NCBI GenBank assembly: GCA_032622095.1
Contig: CP136066.1
Span: 48,022,911 to 48,086,910 of the forward strand
Reading direction: 5' to 3'
Length of the DNA stretch: 64,000 nucleotides
From: Siphonodentalium dalli
Taxonomy: Eukaryota; Mollusca; Scaphopoda; Gadilida; Siphonodentaliidae
The translations under genes and the position numbers were made by a program. Positions 36,647-51,149 of this stretch are shown here, one piece after another (the first letter of the stretch is position 1; every line of letters begins with the position of its first letter). The notes under the pieces were generated by a model. It was not told the origin of the DNA. It was given only the letters and a program-made list of their open reading frames with translations, and made no database searches.

Positions 36647-39600
36647 AATTTTCGATGGTCTGTAACTTGGACATTTCTCAACCGATTTACAAAATTCTTT
36701 CAGGAGGATCATTAGTACACCATATAGATACACGACAGTAAAAATAGTTAAAATCATCGAAAAAAAAAATTGCGAAAATTTTGCCCCCACCCAAAACCCA
36801 AAAATATAAGTCCGTCCCTGTTCAAAACTTGTTTTCGTAGCAAGTTGATAACGGGTAACTACATAAAATCTCTCAAATATGGATACCGTGCATGTTATAG
36901 GCGGTTACATGATATGAAATAAATCGAATTTTGCGAATCATGGGCGACAACTCTGTAGAAAAAGCGCGGACATAAATTATAATGTATGGATTCAATAGGG
37001 AATCCTGAGTTCTACATATGGTCCAAATTTTTAGTCTCTGCTGCTCATACTTTTCGAGATACAGCAACCCCATTTTTTCACAAAAAGGGAGATAACTCTG
37101 TAAACCAATCGTGGACAACATCCTATATACTCTTATTAGTTAGAAATAGTATAGGTCTATATGCATACGAAATTTCAGCTCCCTATCTCTTGTACTTCCG
37201 GAGATATAAGAGTTGAAAAATTGCTTAGAATAATAATAATAGAGGAGAAAAATAATAAATTGAATAACAATATACTTCCATATTAAAATATGGAAGTATA
37301 ATAAGGGATTCGCACGGAATTGATTGGTATGTCGATAGTATGGTTTATTGACATTTCTGTGTTCAGTTGGAACGTTCTGGTGTGACCCCCACCCTTGCCT
37401 CGGAATTAGGTGATGCGTGTAGAAAAGTCGCCATATCTCGGCCAATCTTCGAGATATCGAGCTAATTTTTGCGTCATTGTGTTCGCATTTGATGCCCCTT
37501 TAATATTTAGTAGGGTTCTAGTAAGATATTGTGGCGATATTCTACTATATAGACCTATATTAATGCTGTTCAGTACATACATTTCGATTATATCTGGCTT
37601 CCATCGACATAATAAGGCAAGTCGGTAATCGTTTAAAAGTATTATAAATTCCCCACCGAATGACACTAAACAATTGACGATTGGTTGAAGGAATTTGAAT
37701 TCATAGTGCATCTTCTGTAAACTTGAAAAAAATGAAGGGGCCACAATTTCTACATTTTTCAACCGATTCACAAAATTCACTCATAATTTCACTCGGTACA
37801 TCTTATAGATACTTCACAACAATTTTGGTTCAAATCGGAGACCAAAAAAATATGACAATTTTTGCCCCCTCCCTAATATGGACCAATGTTTTTGGATCTT
37901 CGTCAAAATTGCACCATTTCGTCTTCTTTCTATGGATAACACGCTCACATAGACCAAATCCAGTTCGCGTGCGTCGTCTAGGAGGAGTTTTGTCCACAAG
38001 CACTTTCTCCTCAATCGATGTATGAATACAATTTTCGATGGTCTGTAACTTGGACATTTCTCAACCGATTTACAAAATTCTTTCAGGAGGATCATTAGTA
38101 CACCATATAGATACACGACAGTAAAAATAGTTAAAATCATCGAAAAAAAAAATTGCGAAAATTTTGCCCCCACCCAAAACCCAAAAATATAAGTCCGTCC
38201 CTGTTCAAAACTTGTTTTCGTAGCAAGTTGATAACGGGTAACTACATAAAATCTCTCAAATATGGATACCGTGCATGTTATAGGCGGTTACATGATATGA
38301 AATAAATCGAATTTTGCGAATCATGGGCGACAACTCTGTAGAAAAAGCGCGGACATAAATTATAATGTATGGATTCAATAGGGAATCCTGAGTTCTACAT
38401 ATGGTCCAAATTTTTAGTCTCTGCTGCTCATACTTTTCGAGATACAGCAACCCCATTTTTTCACAAAAAGGGAGATAACTCTGTAAACCAATCGTGGACA
38501 ACATCCTATATACTCTTATTAGTTAGAAATAGTATAGGTCTATATGCATACGAAATTTCAGCTCCCTATCTCTTGTACTTCCGGAGATATAAGAGTTGAA
38601 AAATTGCTTAGAATAATAATAATAGAGGAGAAAAATAATAAATTGAATAACAATATACTTCCATATTAAAATATGGAAGTATAATAAGGGATTCGCACGG
38701 AATTGATTGGTATGTCGATAGTATGGTTTATTGACATTTCTGTGTTCAGTTGGAACGTTCTGGTGTGACCCCCACCCTTGCCTCGGAATTAGGTGATGCG
38801 TGTAGAAAAGTCGCCATATCTCGGCCAATCTTCGAGATATCGAGCTAATTTTTGCGTCATTGTGTTCGCATTTGATGCCCCTTTAATATTTAGTAGGGTT
38901 CTAGTAAGATATTGTGGCGATATTCTACTATATAGACCTATATTAATGCTGTTCAGTACATACATTTCGATTATATCTGGCTTCCATCGACATAATAAGG
39001 CAAGTCGGTAATCGTTTAAAAGTATTATAAATTCCCCACCGAATGACACTAAACAATTGACGATTGGTTGAAGGAATTTGAATTCATAGTGCATCTTCTG
39101 TAAACTTGAAAAAAATGAAGGGGCCACAATTTCTACATTTTTCAACCGATTCACAAAATTCACTCATAATTTCACTCGGTACATCTTATAGATACTTCAC
39201 AACAATTTTGGTTCAAATCGGAGACCAAAAAAATATGACAATTTTTGCCCCCTCCCTAATATGGACCAATGTTTTTGGATCTTCGTCAAAATTGCACCAT
39301 TTCGTCTTCTTTCTATGGATAACACGCTCACATAGACCAAATCCAGTTCGCGTGCGTCGTCTAGGAGGAGTTTTGTCCACAAGCACTTTCTCCTCAATCG
39401 ATGTATGAATACAATTTTCGATGGTCTGTAACTTGGACATTTCTCAACCGATTTACAAAATTCTTTCAGGAGGATCATTAGTACACCATATAGATACACG
39501 ACAGTAAAAATAGTTAAAATCATCGAAAAAAAAAATTGCGAAAATTTTGCCCCCACCCAAAACCCAAAAATATAAGTCCGTCCCTGTTCAAAACTTGTTT

Positions 39601-42600
39601 TCGTAGCAAGTTGATAACGGGTAACTACATAAAATCTCTCAAATATGGATACCGTGCATGTTATAGGCGGTTACATGATATGAAATAAATCGAATTTTGC
39701 GAATCATGGGCGACAACTCTGTAGAAAAAGCGCGGACATAAATTATAATGTATGGATTCAATAGGGAATCCTGAGTTCTACATATGGTCCAAATTTTTAG
39801 TCTCTGCTGCTCATACTTTTCGAGATACAGCAACCCCATTTTTTCACAAAAAGGGAGATAACTCTGTAAACCAATCGTGGACAACATCCTATATACTCTT
39901 ATTAGTTAGAAATAGTATAGGTCTATATGCATACGAAATTTCAGCTCCCTATCTCTTGTACTTCCGGAGATATAAGAGTTGAAAAATTGCTTAGAATAAT
40001 AATAATAGAGGAGAAAAATAATAAATTGAATAACAATATACTTCCATATTAAAATATGGAAGTATAATAAGGGATTCGCACGGAATTGATTGGTATGTCG
40101 ATAGTATGGTTTATTGACATTTCTGTGTTCAGTTGGAACGTTCTGGTGTGACCCCCACCCTTGCCTCGGAATTAGGTGATGCGTGTAGAAAAGTCGCCAT
40201 ATCTCGGCCAATCTTCGAGATATCGAGCTAATTTTTGCGTCATTGTGTTCGCATTTGATGCCCCTTTAATATTTAGTAGGGTTCTAGTAAGATATTGTGG
40301 CGATATTCTACTATATAGACCTATATTAATGCTGTTCAGTACATACATTTCGATTATATCTGGCTTCCATCGACATAATAAGGCAAGTCGGTAATCGTTT
40401 AAAAGTATTATAAATTCCCCACCGAATGACACTAAACAATTGACGATTGGTTGAAGGAATTTGAATTCATAGTGCATCTTCTGTAAACTTGAAAAAAATG
40501 AAGGGGCCACAATTTCTACATTTTTCAACCGATTCACAAAATTCACTCATAATTTCACTCGGTACATCTTATAGATACTTCACAACAATTTTGGTTCAAA
40601 TCGGAGACCAAAAAAATATGACAATTTTTGCCCCCTCCCTAATATGGACCAATGTTTTTGGATCTTCGTCAAAATTGCACCATTTCGTCTTCTTTCTATG
40701 GATAACACGCTCACATAGACCAAATCCAGTTCGCGTGCGTCGTCTAGGAGGAGTTTTGTCCACAAGCACTTTCTCCTCAATCGATGTATGAATACAATTT
40801 TCGATGGTCTGTAACTTGGACATTTCTCAACCGATTTACAAAATTCTTTCAGGAGGATCATTAGTACACCATATAGATACACGACAGTAAAAATAGTTAA
40901 AATCATCGAAAAAAAAAATTGCGAAAATTTTGCCCCCACCCAAAACCCAAAAATATAAGTCCGTCCCTGTTCAAAACTTGTTTTCGTAGCAAGTTGATAA
41001 CGGGTAACTACATAAAATCTCTCAAATATGGATACCGTGCATGTTATAGGCGGTTACATGATATGAAATAAATCGAATTTTGCGAATCATGGGCGACAAC
41101 TCTGTAGAAAAAGCGCGGACATAAATTATAATGTATGGATTCAATAGGGAATCCTGAGTTCTACATATGGTCCAAATTTTTAGTCTCTGCTGCTCATACT
41201 TTTCGAGATACAGCAACCCCATTTTTTCACAAAAAGGGAGATAACTCTGTAAACCAATCGTGGACAACATCCTATATACTCTTATTAGTTAGAAATAGTA
41301 TAGGTCTATATGCATACGAAATTTCAGCTCCCTATCTCTTGTACTTCCGGAGATATAAGAGTTGAAAAATTGCTTAGAATAATAATAATAGAGGAGAAAA
41401 ATAATAAATTGAATAACAATATACTTCCATATTAAAATATGGAAGTATAATAAGGGATTCGCACGGAATTGATTGGTATGTCGATAGTATGGTTTATTGA
41501 CATTTCTGTGTTCAGTTGGAACGTTCTGGTGTGACCCCCACCCTTGCCTCGGAATTAGGTGATGCGTGTAGAAAAGTCGCCATATCTCGGCCAATCTTCG
41601 AGATATCGAGCTAATTTTTGCGTCATTGTGTTCGCATTTGATGCCCCTTTAATATTTAGTAGGGTTCTAGTAAGATATTGTGGCGATATTCTACTATATA
41701 GACCTATATTAATGCTGTTCAGTACATACATTTCGATTATATCTGGCTTCCATCGACATAATAAGGCAAGTCGGTAATCGTTTAAAAGTATTATAAATTC
41801 CCCACCGAATGACACTAAACAATTGACGATTGGTTGAAGGAATTTGAATTCATAGTGCATCTTCTGTAAACTTGAAAAAAATGAAGGGGCCACAATTTCT
41901 ACATTTTTCAACCGATTCACAAAATTCACTCATAATTTCACTCGGTACATCTTATAGATACTTCACAACAATTTTGGTTCAAATCGGAGACCAAAAAAAT
42001 ATGACAATTTTTGCCCCCTCCCTAATATGGACCAATGTTTTTGGATCTTCGTCAAAATTGCACCATTTCGTCTTCTTTCTATGGATAACACGCTCACATA
42101 GACCAAATCCAGTTCGCGTGCGTCGTCTAGGAGGAGTTTTGTCCACAAGCACTTTCTCCTCAATCGATGTATGAATACAATTTTCGATGGTCTGTAACTT
42201 GGACATTTCTCAACCGATTTACAAAATTCTTTCAGGAGGATCATTAGTACACCATATAGATACACGACAGTAAAAATAGTTAAAATCATCGAAAAAAAAA
42301 ATTGCGAAAATTTTGCCCCCACCCAAAACCCAAAAATATAAGTCCGTCCCTGTTCAAAACTTGTTTTCGTAGCAAGTTGATAACGGGTAACTACATAAAA
42401 TCTCTCAAATATGGATACCGTGCATGTTATAGGCGGTTACATGATATGAAATAAATCGAATTTTGCGAATCATGGGCGACAACTCTGTAGAAAAAGCGCG
42501 GACATAAATTATAATGTATGGATTCAATAGGGAATCCTGAGTTCTACATATGGTCCAAATTTTTAGTCTCTGCTGCTCATACTTTTCGAGATACAGCAAC

Positions 42601-45600
42601 CCCATTTTTTCACAAAAAGGGAGATAACTCTGTAAACCAATCGTGGACAACATCCTATATACTCTTATTAGTTAGAAATAGTATAGGTCTATATGCATAC
42701 GAAATTTCAGCTCCCTATCTCTTGTACTTCCGGAGATATAAGAGTTGAAAAATTGCTTAGAATAATAATAATAGAGGAGAAAAATAATAAATTGAATAAC
42801 AATATACTTCCATATTAAAATATGGAAGTATAATAAGGGATTCGCACGGAATTGATTGGTATGTCGATAGTATGGTTTATTGACATTTCTGTGTTCAGTT
42901 GGAACGTTCTGGTGTGACCCCCACCCTTGCCTCGGAATTAGGTGATGCGTGTAGAAAAGTCGCCATATCTCGGCCAATCTTCGAGATATCGAGCTAATTT
43001 TTGCGTCATTGTGTTCGCATTTGATGCCCCTTTAATATTTAGTAGGGTTCTAGTAAGATATTGTGGCGATATTCTACTATATAGACCTATATTAATGCTG
43101 TTCAGTACATACATTTCGATTATATCTGGCTTCCATCGACATAATAAGGCAAGTCGGTAATCGTTTAAAAGTATTATAAATTCCCCACCGAATGACACTA
43201 AACAATTGACGATTGGTTGAAGGAATTTGAATTCATAGTGCATCTTCTGTAAACTTGAAAAAAATGAAGGGGCCACAATTTCTACATTTTTCAACCGATT
43301 CACAAAATTCACTCATAATTTCACTCGGTACATCTTATAGATACTTCACAACAATTTTGGTTCAAATCGGAGACCAAAAAAATATGACAATTTTTGCCCC
43401 CTCCCTAATATGGACCAATGTTTTTGGATCTTCGTCAAAATTGCACCATTTCGTCTTCTTTCTATGGATAACACGCTCACATAGACCAAATCCAGTTCGC
43501 GTGCGTCGTCTAGGAGGAGTTTTGTCCACAAGCACTTTCTCCTCAATCGATGTATGAATACAATTTTCGATGGTCTGTAACTTGGACATTTCTCAACCGA
43601 TTTACAAAATTCTTTCAGGAGGATCATTAGTACACCATATAGATACACGACAGTAAAAATAGTTAAAATCATCGAAAAAAAAAATTGCGAAAATTTTGCC
43701 CCCACCCAAAACCCAAAAATATAAGTCCGTCCCTGTTCAAAACTTGTTTTCGTAGCAAGTTGATAACGGGTAACTACATAAAATCTCTCAAATATGGATA
43801 CCGTGCATGTTATAGGCGGTTACATGATATGAAATAAATCGAATTTTGCGAATCATGGGCGACAACTCTGTAGAAAAAGCGCGGACATAAATTATAATGT
43901 ATGGATTCAATAGGGAATCCTGAGTTCTACATATGGTCCAAATTTTTAGTCTCTGCTGCTCATACTTTTCGAGATACAGCAACCCCATTTTTTCACAAAA
44001 AGGGAGATAACTCTGTAAACCAATCGTGGACAACATCCTATATACTCTTATTAGTTAGAAATAGTATAGGTCTATATGCATACGAAATTTCAGCTCCCTA
44101 TCTCTTGTACTTCCGGAGATATAAGAGTTGAAAAATTGCTTAGAATAATAATAATAGAGGAGAAAAATAATAAATTGAATAACAATATACTTCCATATTA
44201 AAATATGGAAGTATAATAAGGGATTCGCACGGAATTGATTGGTATGTCGATAGTATGGTTTATTGACATTTCTGTGTTCAGTTGGAACGTTCTGGTGTGA
44301 CCCCCACCCTTGCCTCGGAATTAGGTGATGCGTGTAGAAAAGTCGCCATATCTCGGCCAATCTTCGAGATATCGAGCTAATTTTTGCGTCATTGTGTTCG
44401 CATTTGATGCCCCTTTAATATTTAGTAGGGTTCTAGTAAGATATTGTGGCGATATTCTACTATATAGACCTATATTAATGCTGTTCAGTACATACATTTC
44501 GATTATATCTGGCTTCCATCGACATAATAAGGCAAGTCGGTAATCGTTTAAAAGTATTATAAATTCCCCACCGAATGACACTAAACAATTGACGATTGGT
44601 TGAAGGAATTTGAATTCATAGTGCATCTTCTGTAAACTTGAAAAAAATGAAGGGGCCACAATTTCTACATTTTTCAACCGATTCACAAAATTCACTCATA
44701 ATTTCACTCGGTACATCTTATAGATACTTCACAACAATTTTGGTTCAAATCGGAGACCAAAAAAATATGACAATTTTTGCCCCCTCCCTAATATGGACCA
44801 ATGTTTTTGGATCTTCGTCAAAATTGCACCATTTCGTCTTCTTTCTATGGATAACACGCTCACATAGACCAAATCCAGTTCGCGTGCGTCGTCTAGGAGG
44901 AGTTTTGTCCACAAGCACTTTCTCCTCAATCGATGTATGAATACAATTTTCGATGGTCTGTAACTTGGACATTTCTCAACCGATTTACAAAATTCTTTCA
45001 GGAGGATCATTAGTACACCATATAGATACACGACAGTAAAAATAGTTAAAATCATCGAAAAAAAAAATTGCGAAAATTTTGCCCCCACCCAAAACCCAAA
45101 AATATAAGTCCGTCCCTGTTCAAAACTTGTTTTCGTAGCAAGTTGATAACGGGTAACTACATAAAATCTCTCAAATATGGATACCGTGCATGTTATAGGC
45201 GGTTACATGATATGAAATAAATCGAATTTTGCGAATCATGGGCGACAACTCTGTAGAAAAAGCGCGGACATAAATTATAATGTATGGATTCAATAGGGAA
45301 TCCTGAGTTCTACATATGGTCCAAATTTTTAGTCTCTGCTGCTCATACTTTTCGAGATACAGCAACCCCATTTTTTCACAAAAAGGGAGATAACTCTGTA
45401 AACCAATCGTGGACAACATCCTATATACTCTTATTAGTTAGAAATAGTATAGGTCTATATGCATACGAAATTTCAGCTCCCTATCTCTTGTACTTCCGGA
45501 GATATAAGAGTTGAAAAATTGCTTAGAATAATAATAATAGAGGAGAAAAATAATAAATTGAATAACAATATACTTCCATATTAAAATATGGAAGTATAAT

Positions 45601-48600
45601 AAGGGATTCGCACGGAATTGATTGGTATGTCGATAGTATGGTTTATTGACATTTCTGTGTTCAGTTGGAACGTTCTGGTGTGACCCCCACCCTTGCCTCG
45701 GAATTAGGTGATGCGTGTAGAAAAGTCGCCATATCTCGGCCAATCTTCGAGATATCGAGCTAATTTTTGCGTCATTGTGTTCGCATTTGATGCCCCTTTA
45801 ATATTTAGTAGGGTTCTAGTAAGATATTGTGGCGATATTCTACTATATAGACCTATATTAATGCTGTTCAGTACATACATTTCGATTATATCTGGCTTCC
45901 ATCGACATAATAAGGCAAGTCGGTAATCGTTTAAAAGTATTATAAATTCCCCACCGAATGACACTAAACAATTGACGATTGGTTGAAGGAATTTGAATTC
46001 ATAGTGCATCTTCTGTAAACTTGAAAAAAATGAAGGGGCCACAATTTCTACATTTTTCAACCGATTCACAAAATTCACTCATAATTTCACTCGGTACATC
46101 TTATAGATACTTCACAACAATTTTGGTTCAAATCGGAGACCAAAAAAATATGACAATTTTTGCCCCCTCCCTAATATGGACCAATGTTTTTGGATCTTCG
46201 TCAAAATTGCACCATTTCGTCTTCTTTCTATGGATAACACGCTCACATAGACCAAATCCAGTTCGCGTGCGTCGTCTAGGAGGAGTTTTGTCCACAAGCA
46301 CTTTCTCCTCAATCGATGTATGAATACAATTTTCGATGGTCTGTAACTTGGACATTTCTCAACCGATTTACAAAATTCTTTCAGGAGGATCATTAGTACA
46401 CCATATAGATACACGACAGTAAAAATAGTTAAAATCATCGAAAAAAAAAATTGCGAAAATTTTGCCCCCACCCAAAACCCAAAAATATAAGTCCGTCCCT
46501 GTTCAAAACTTGTTTTCGTAGCAAGTTGATAACGGGTAACTACATAAAATCTCTCAAATATGGATACCGTGCATGTTATAGGCGGTTACATGATATGAAA
46601 TAAATCGAATTTTGCGAATCATGGGCGACAACTCTGTAGAAAAAGCGCGGACATAAATTATAATGTATGGATTCAATAGGGAATCCTGAGTTCTACATAT
46701 GGTCCAAATTTTTAGTCTCTGCTGCTCATACTTTTCGAGATACAGCAACCCCATTTTTTCACAAAAAGGGAGATAACTCTGTAAACCAATCGTGGACAAC
46801 ATCCTATATACTCTTATTAGTTAGAAATAGTATAGGTCTATATGCATACGAAATTTCAGCTCCCTATCTCTTGTACTTCCGGAGATATAAGAGTTGAAAA
46901 ATTGCTTAGAATAATAATAATAGAGGAGAAAAATAATAAATTGAATAACAATATACTTCCATATTAAAATATGGAAGTATAATAAGGGATTCGCACGGAA
47001 TTGATTGGTATGTCGATAGTATGGTTTATTGACATTTCTGTGTTCAGTTGGAACGTTCTGGTGTGACCCCCACCCTTGCCTCGGAATTAGGTGATGCGTG
47101 TAGAAAAGTCGCCATATCTCGGCCAATCTTCGAGATATCGAGCTAATTTTTGCGTCATTGTGTTCGCATTTGATGCCCCTTTAATATTTAGTAGGGTTCT
47201 AGTAAGATATTGTGGCGATATTCTACTATATAGACCTATATTAATGCTGTTCAGTACATACATTTCGATTATATCTGGCTTCCATCGACATAATAAGGCA
47301 AGTCGGTAATCGTTTAAAAGTATTATAAATTCCCCACCGAATGACACTAAACAATTGACGATTGGTTGAAGGAATTTGAATTCATAGTGCATCTTCTGTA
47401 AACTTGAAAAAAATGAAGGGGCCACAATTTCTACATTTTTCAACCGATTCACAAAATTCACTCATAATTTCACTCGGTACATCTTATAGATACTTCACAA
47501 CAATTTTGGTTCAAATCGGAGACCAAAAAAATATGACAATTTTTGCCCCCTCCCTAATATGGACCAATGTTTTTGGATCTTCGTCAAAATTGCACCATTT
47601 CGTCTTCTTTCTATGGATAACACGCTCACATAGACCAAATCCAGTTCGCGTGCGTCGTCTAGGAGGAGTTTTGTCCACAAGCACTTTCTCCTCAATCGAT
47701 GTATGAATACAATTTTCGATGGTCTGTAACTTGGACATTTCTCAACCGATTTACAAAATTCTTTCAGGAGGATCATTAGTACACCATATAGATACACGAC
47801 AGTAAAAATAGTTAAAATCATCGAAAAAAAAAATTGCGAAAATTTTGCCCCCACCCAAAACCCAAAAATATAAGTCCGTCCCTGTTCAAAACTTGTTTTC
47901 GTAGCAAGTTGATAACGGGTAACTACATAAAATCTCTCAAATATGGATACCGTGCATGTTATAGGCGGTTACATGATATGAAATAAATCGAATTTTGCGA
48001 ATCATGGGCGACAACTCTGTAGAAAAAGCGCGGACATAAATTATAATGTATGGATTCAATAGGGAATCCTGAGTTCTACATATGGTCCAAATTTTTAGTC
48101 TCTGCTGCTCATACTTTTCGAGATACAGCAACCCCATTTTTTCACAAAAAGGGAGATAACTCTGTAAACCAATCGTGGACAACATCCTATATACTCTTAT
48201 TAGTTAGAAATAGTATAGGTCTATATGCATACGAAATTTCAGCTCCCTATCTCTTGTACTTCCGGAGATATAAGAGTTGAAAAATTGCTTAGAATAATAA
48301 TAATAGAGGAGAAAAATAATAAATTGAATAACAATATACTTCCATATTAAAATATGGAAGTATAATAAGGGATTCGCACGGAATTGATTGGTATGTCGAT
48401 AGTATGGTTTATTGACATTTCTGTGTTCAGTTGGAACGTTCTGGTGTGACCCCCACCCTTGCCTCGGAATTAGGTGATGCGTGTAGAAAAGTCGCCATAT
48501 CTCGGCCAATCTTCGAGATATCGAGCTAATTTTTGCGTCATTGTGTTCGCATTTGATGCCCCTTTAATATTTAGTAGGGTTCTAGTAAGATATTGTGGCG

Positions 48601-50124
48601 ATATTCTACTATATAGACCTATATTAATGCTGTTCAGTACATACATTTCGATTATATCTGGCTTCCATCGACATAATAAGGCAAGTCGGTAATCGTTTAA
48701 AAGTATTATAAATTCCCCACCGAATGACACTAAACAATTGACGATTGGTTGAAGGAATTTGAATTCATAGTGCATCTTCTGTAAACTTGAAAAAAATGAA
48801 GGGGCCACAATTTCTACATTTTTCAACCGATTCACAAAATTCACTCATAATTTCACTCGGTACATCTTATAGATACTTCACAACAATTTTGGTTCAAATC
48901 GGAGACCAAAAAAATATGACAATTTTTGCCCCCTCCCTAATATGGACCAATGTTTTTGGATCTTCGTCAAAATTGCACCATTTCGTCTTCTTTCTATGGA
49001 TAACACGCTCACATAGACCAAATCCAGTTCGCGTGCGTCGTCTAGGAGGAGTTTTGTCCACAAGCACTTTCTCCTCAATCGATGTATGAATACAATTTTC
49101 GATGGTCTGTAACTTGGACATTTCTCAACCGATTTACAAAATTCTTTCAGGAGGATCATTAGTACACCATATAGATACACGACAGTAAAAATAGTTAAAA
49201 TCATCGAAAAAAAAAATTGCGAAAATTTTGCCCCCACCCAAAACCCAAAAATATAAGTCCGTCCCTGTTCAAAACTTGTTTTCGTAGCAAGTTGATAACG
49301 GGTAACTACATAAAATCTCTCAAATATGGATACCGTGCATGTTATAGGCGGTTACATGATATGAAATAAATCGAATTTTGCGAATCATGGGCGACAACTC
49401 TGTAGAAAAAGCGCGGACATAAATTATAATGTATGGATTCAATAGGGAATCCTGAGTTCTACATATGGTCCAAATTTTTAGTCTCTGCTGCTCATACTTT
49501 TCGAGATACAGCAACCCCATTTTTTCACAAAAAGGGAGATAACTCTGTAAACCAATCGTGGACAACATCCTATATACTCTTATTAGTTAGAAATAGTATA
49601 GGTCTATATGCATACGAAATTTCAGCTCCCTATCTCTTGTACTTCCGGAGATATAAGAGTTGAAAAATTGCTTAGAATAATAATAATAGAGGAGAAAAAT
49701 AATAAATTGAATAACAATATACTTCCATATTAAAATATGGAAGTATAATAAGGGATTAGCACGGAATTGATTGGTATGTCGATAGTATGGTTTATTGACA
49801 TTTCTGTGTTCAGTTGGAACGTTCTGGTGTGACCCCCACCCTTGCCTCGGAATTAGGTGATGCGTGTAGAAAAGTCGCCATATCTCGGCCAATCTTCGAG
49901 ATATCGAGCTAATTTTTGCGTCATTGTGTTCGCATTTGATGCCCCTTTAATATTTAGTAGGGTTCTAGTAAGATATTGTGGCGATATTCTACTATATAGA
50001 CCTATATTAATGCTGTTCAGTACATACATTTCGATTATATCTGGCTTCCATCGACATAATAAGGCAAGTCGGTAATCGTTTAAAAGTATTATAAATTCCC
50101 CACCGAATGACACTAAACAATTGA
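36647..50124 (+). repeat. Array 3 of the 1383-bp module A monomer
   Basis: Units start at 36647, 38030, 39413, 40796, 42179, 43562, 44945, 46328, 47711 and 49094; the last is cut at 50124 by an assembly gap. Array-3 variants are CACCATATAG, AGTTAAAATC, TTTTTAGTCTC and GGAGGAGTTTTG. The loss of a stop on the minus strand in this version lengthens one open frame to 119 codons, which is a by-product and not evidence of a gene. The last unit has GATTAGCACGG for GATTCGCACGG near 49756. Units are otherwise indistinguishable by eye. Confidence 0.97.
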
Positions 50125-50224
50125 NNNNNNNNNNNNNNNNNNNNNNNNNNNNNNNNNNNNNNNNNNNNNNNNNNNNNNNNNNNNNNNNNNNNNNNNNNNN
50201 NNNNNNNNNNNNNNNNNNNNNNNN
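50125..50224. other. Assembly gap (100 N)
   Basis: Exactly 100 N interrupt a 1383-bp monomer. This is the usual placeholder for a gap of unknown size. The true length of array 3, and what joins it to the actin side, are not known from this sequence. Confidence 0.99.
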
Positions 50225-51149
50225 GGTGAAATTATCTTACATCTTCTGAAAGCAACACATTTGTAGAAACAATGGCAGTTTTGACACATAGTCTTAAATA
50301 CATTTGATGTGAAGAACATTAATCTTATATTATGTAATGCAATAACATATATTGCAAAACAATCTCACCACTTTGTATCTTGTAGATTTTTTTTTTTTTT
50401 GCTCGAGTCGCAGGCATCTCCCAGTCGCGTATATACACCGGATTTCAACTGCATAGCTAGATCCCATAGCGAAATTCAACAACAATTATTCAGTCATTAT
50501 ATATATACCGGTACTTCATATTTGCCACAATCTGCATGCGCTTTCTATGTCGAGTACATACATAGATATTAATTTACAAGTTCGCTATAACGATGATTTG
50601 GGATCACTGAAGTAACATAATTCATTCCCATATACGGTAACTAATTTTGACTATAATATCTCCTCAGTTTACCAGGCTGCTGGATGGCGAACTCACCGAA
50701 GGAGTCGGAACGTCTAACGAGCTACTGAATTACACTACATTGTGTTAGTAACATATCCCTATTGTTGGTTCAAATTAACTGCATACAATGTTTCTTTTCT
50801 CCAAAATAATACATAATTAATATGTTCCTTATTGATAAATACTTAAACTACGCAGATCCTGGATTCCTTGGATTTTAATGCCGGATTCCAAGGGATAGAG
50901 ATGTGGTATAATGTCAGATATGTACCCCATTTAAACTATACGGTGCTGATTTACGTTTTCGGTAGCGTATACCTGACAATATTATATCGATTCTGCATAA
51001 TCAGGGACGTGGCGACAGGGGGGTTTGGGGGTGTTTCAACTTCCCCCCCCCAACTTCGGTCAAATTTTTCAACAGTTGGAAATTTCATACCTGACACAAC
51101 ATTAGTTGGAAATTTTACACCAACAATAGGTTGAAACTGTTCTGGTAGT
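50225..51149. other. Unassigned sequence after the gap
   Basis: No gene is supported. There is a T run at about 50387-50400. No similarity to the 1383-bp monomer was seen, so the array ends somewhere inside the gap. Confidence 0.5.

Noticed and set aside
10894-50124. The arrays as rDNA, histone or snRNA tandem genes
   Set aside because: No rRNA, histone or snRNA sequence was recognised in the monomer.
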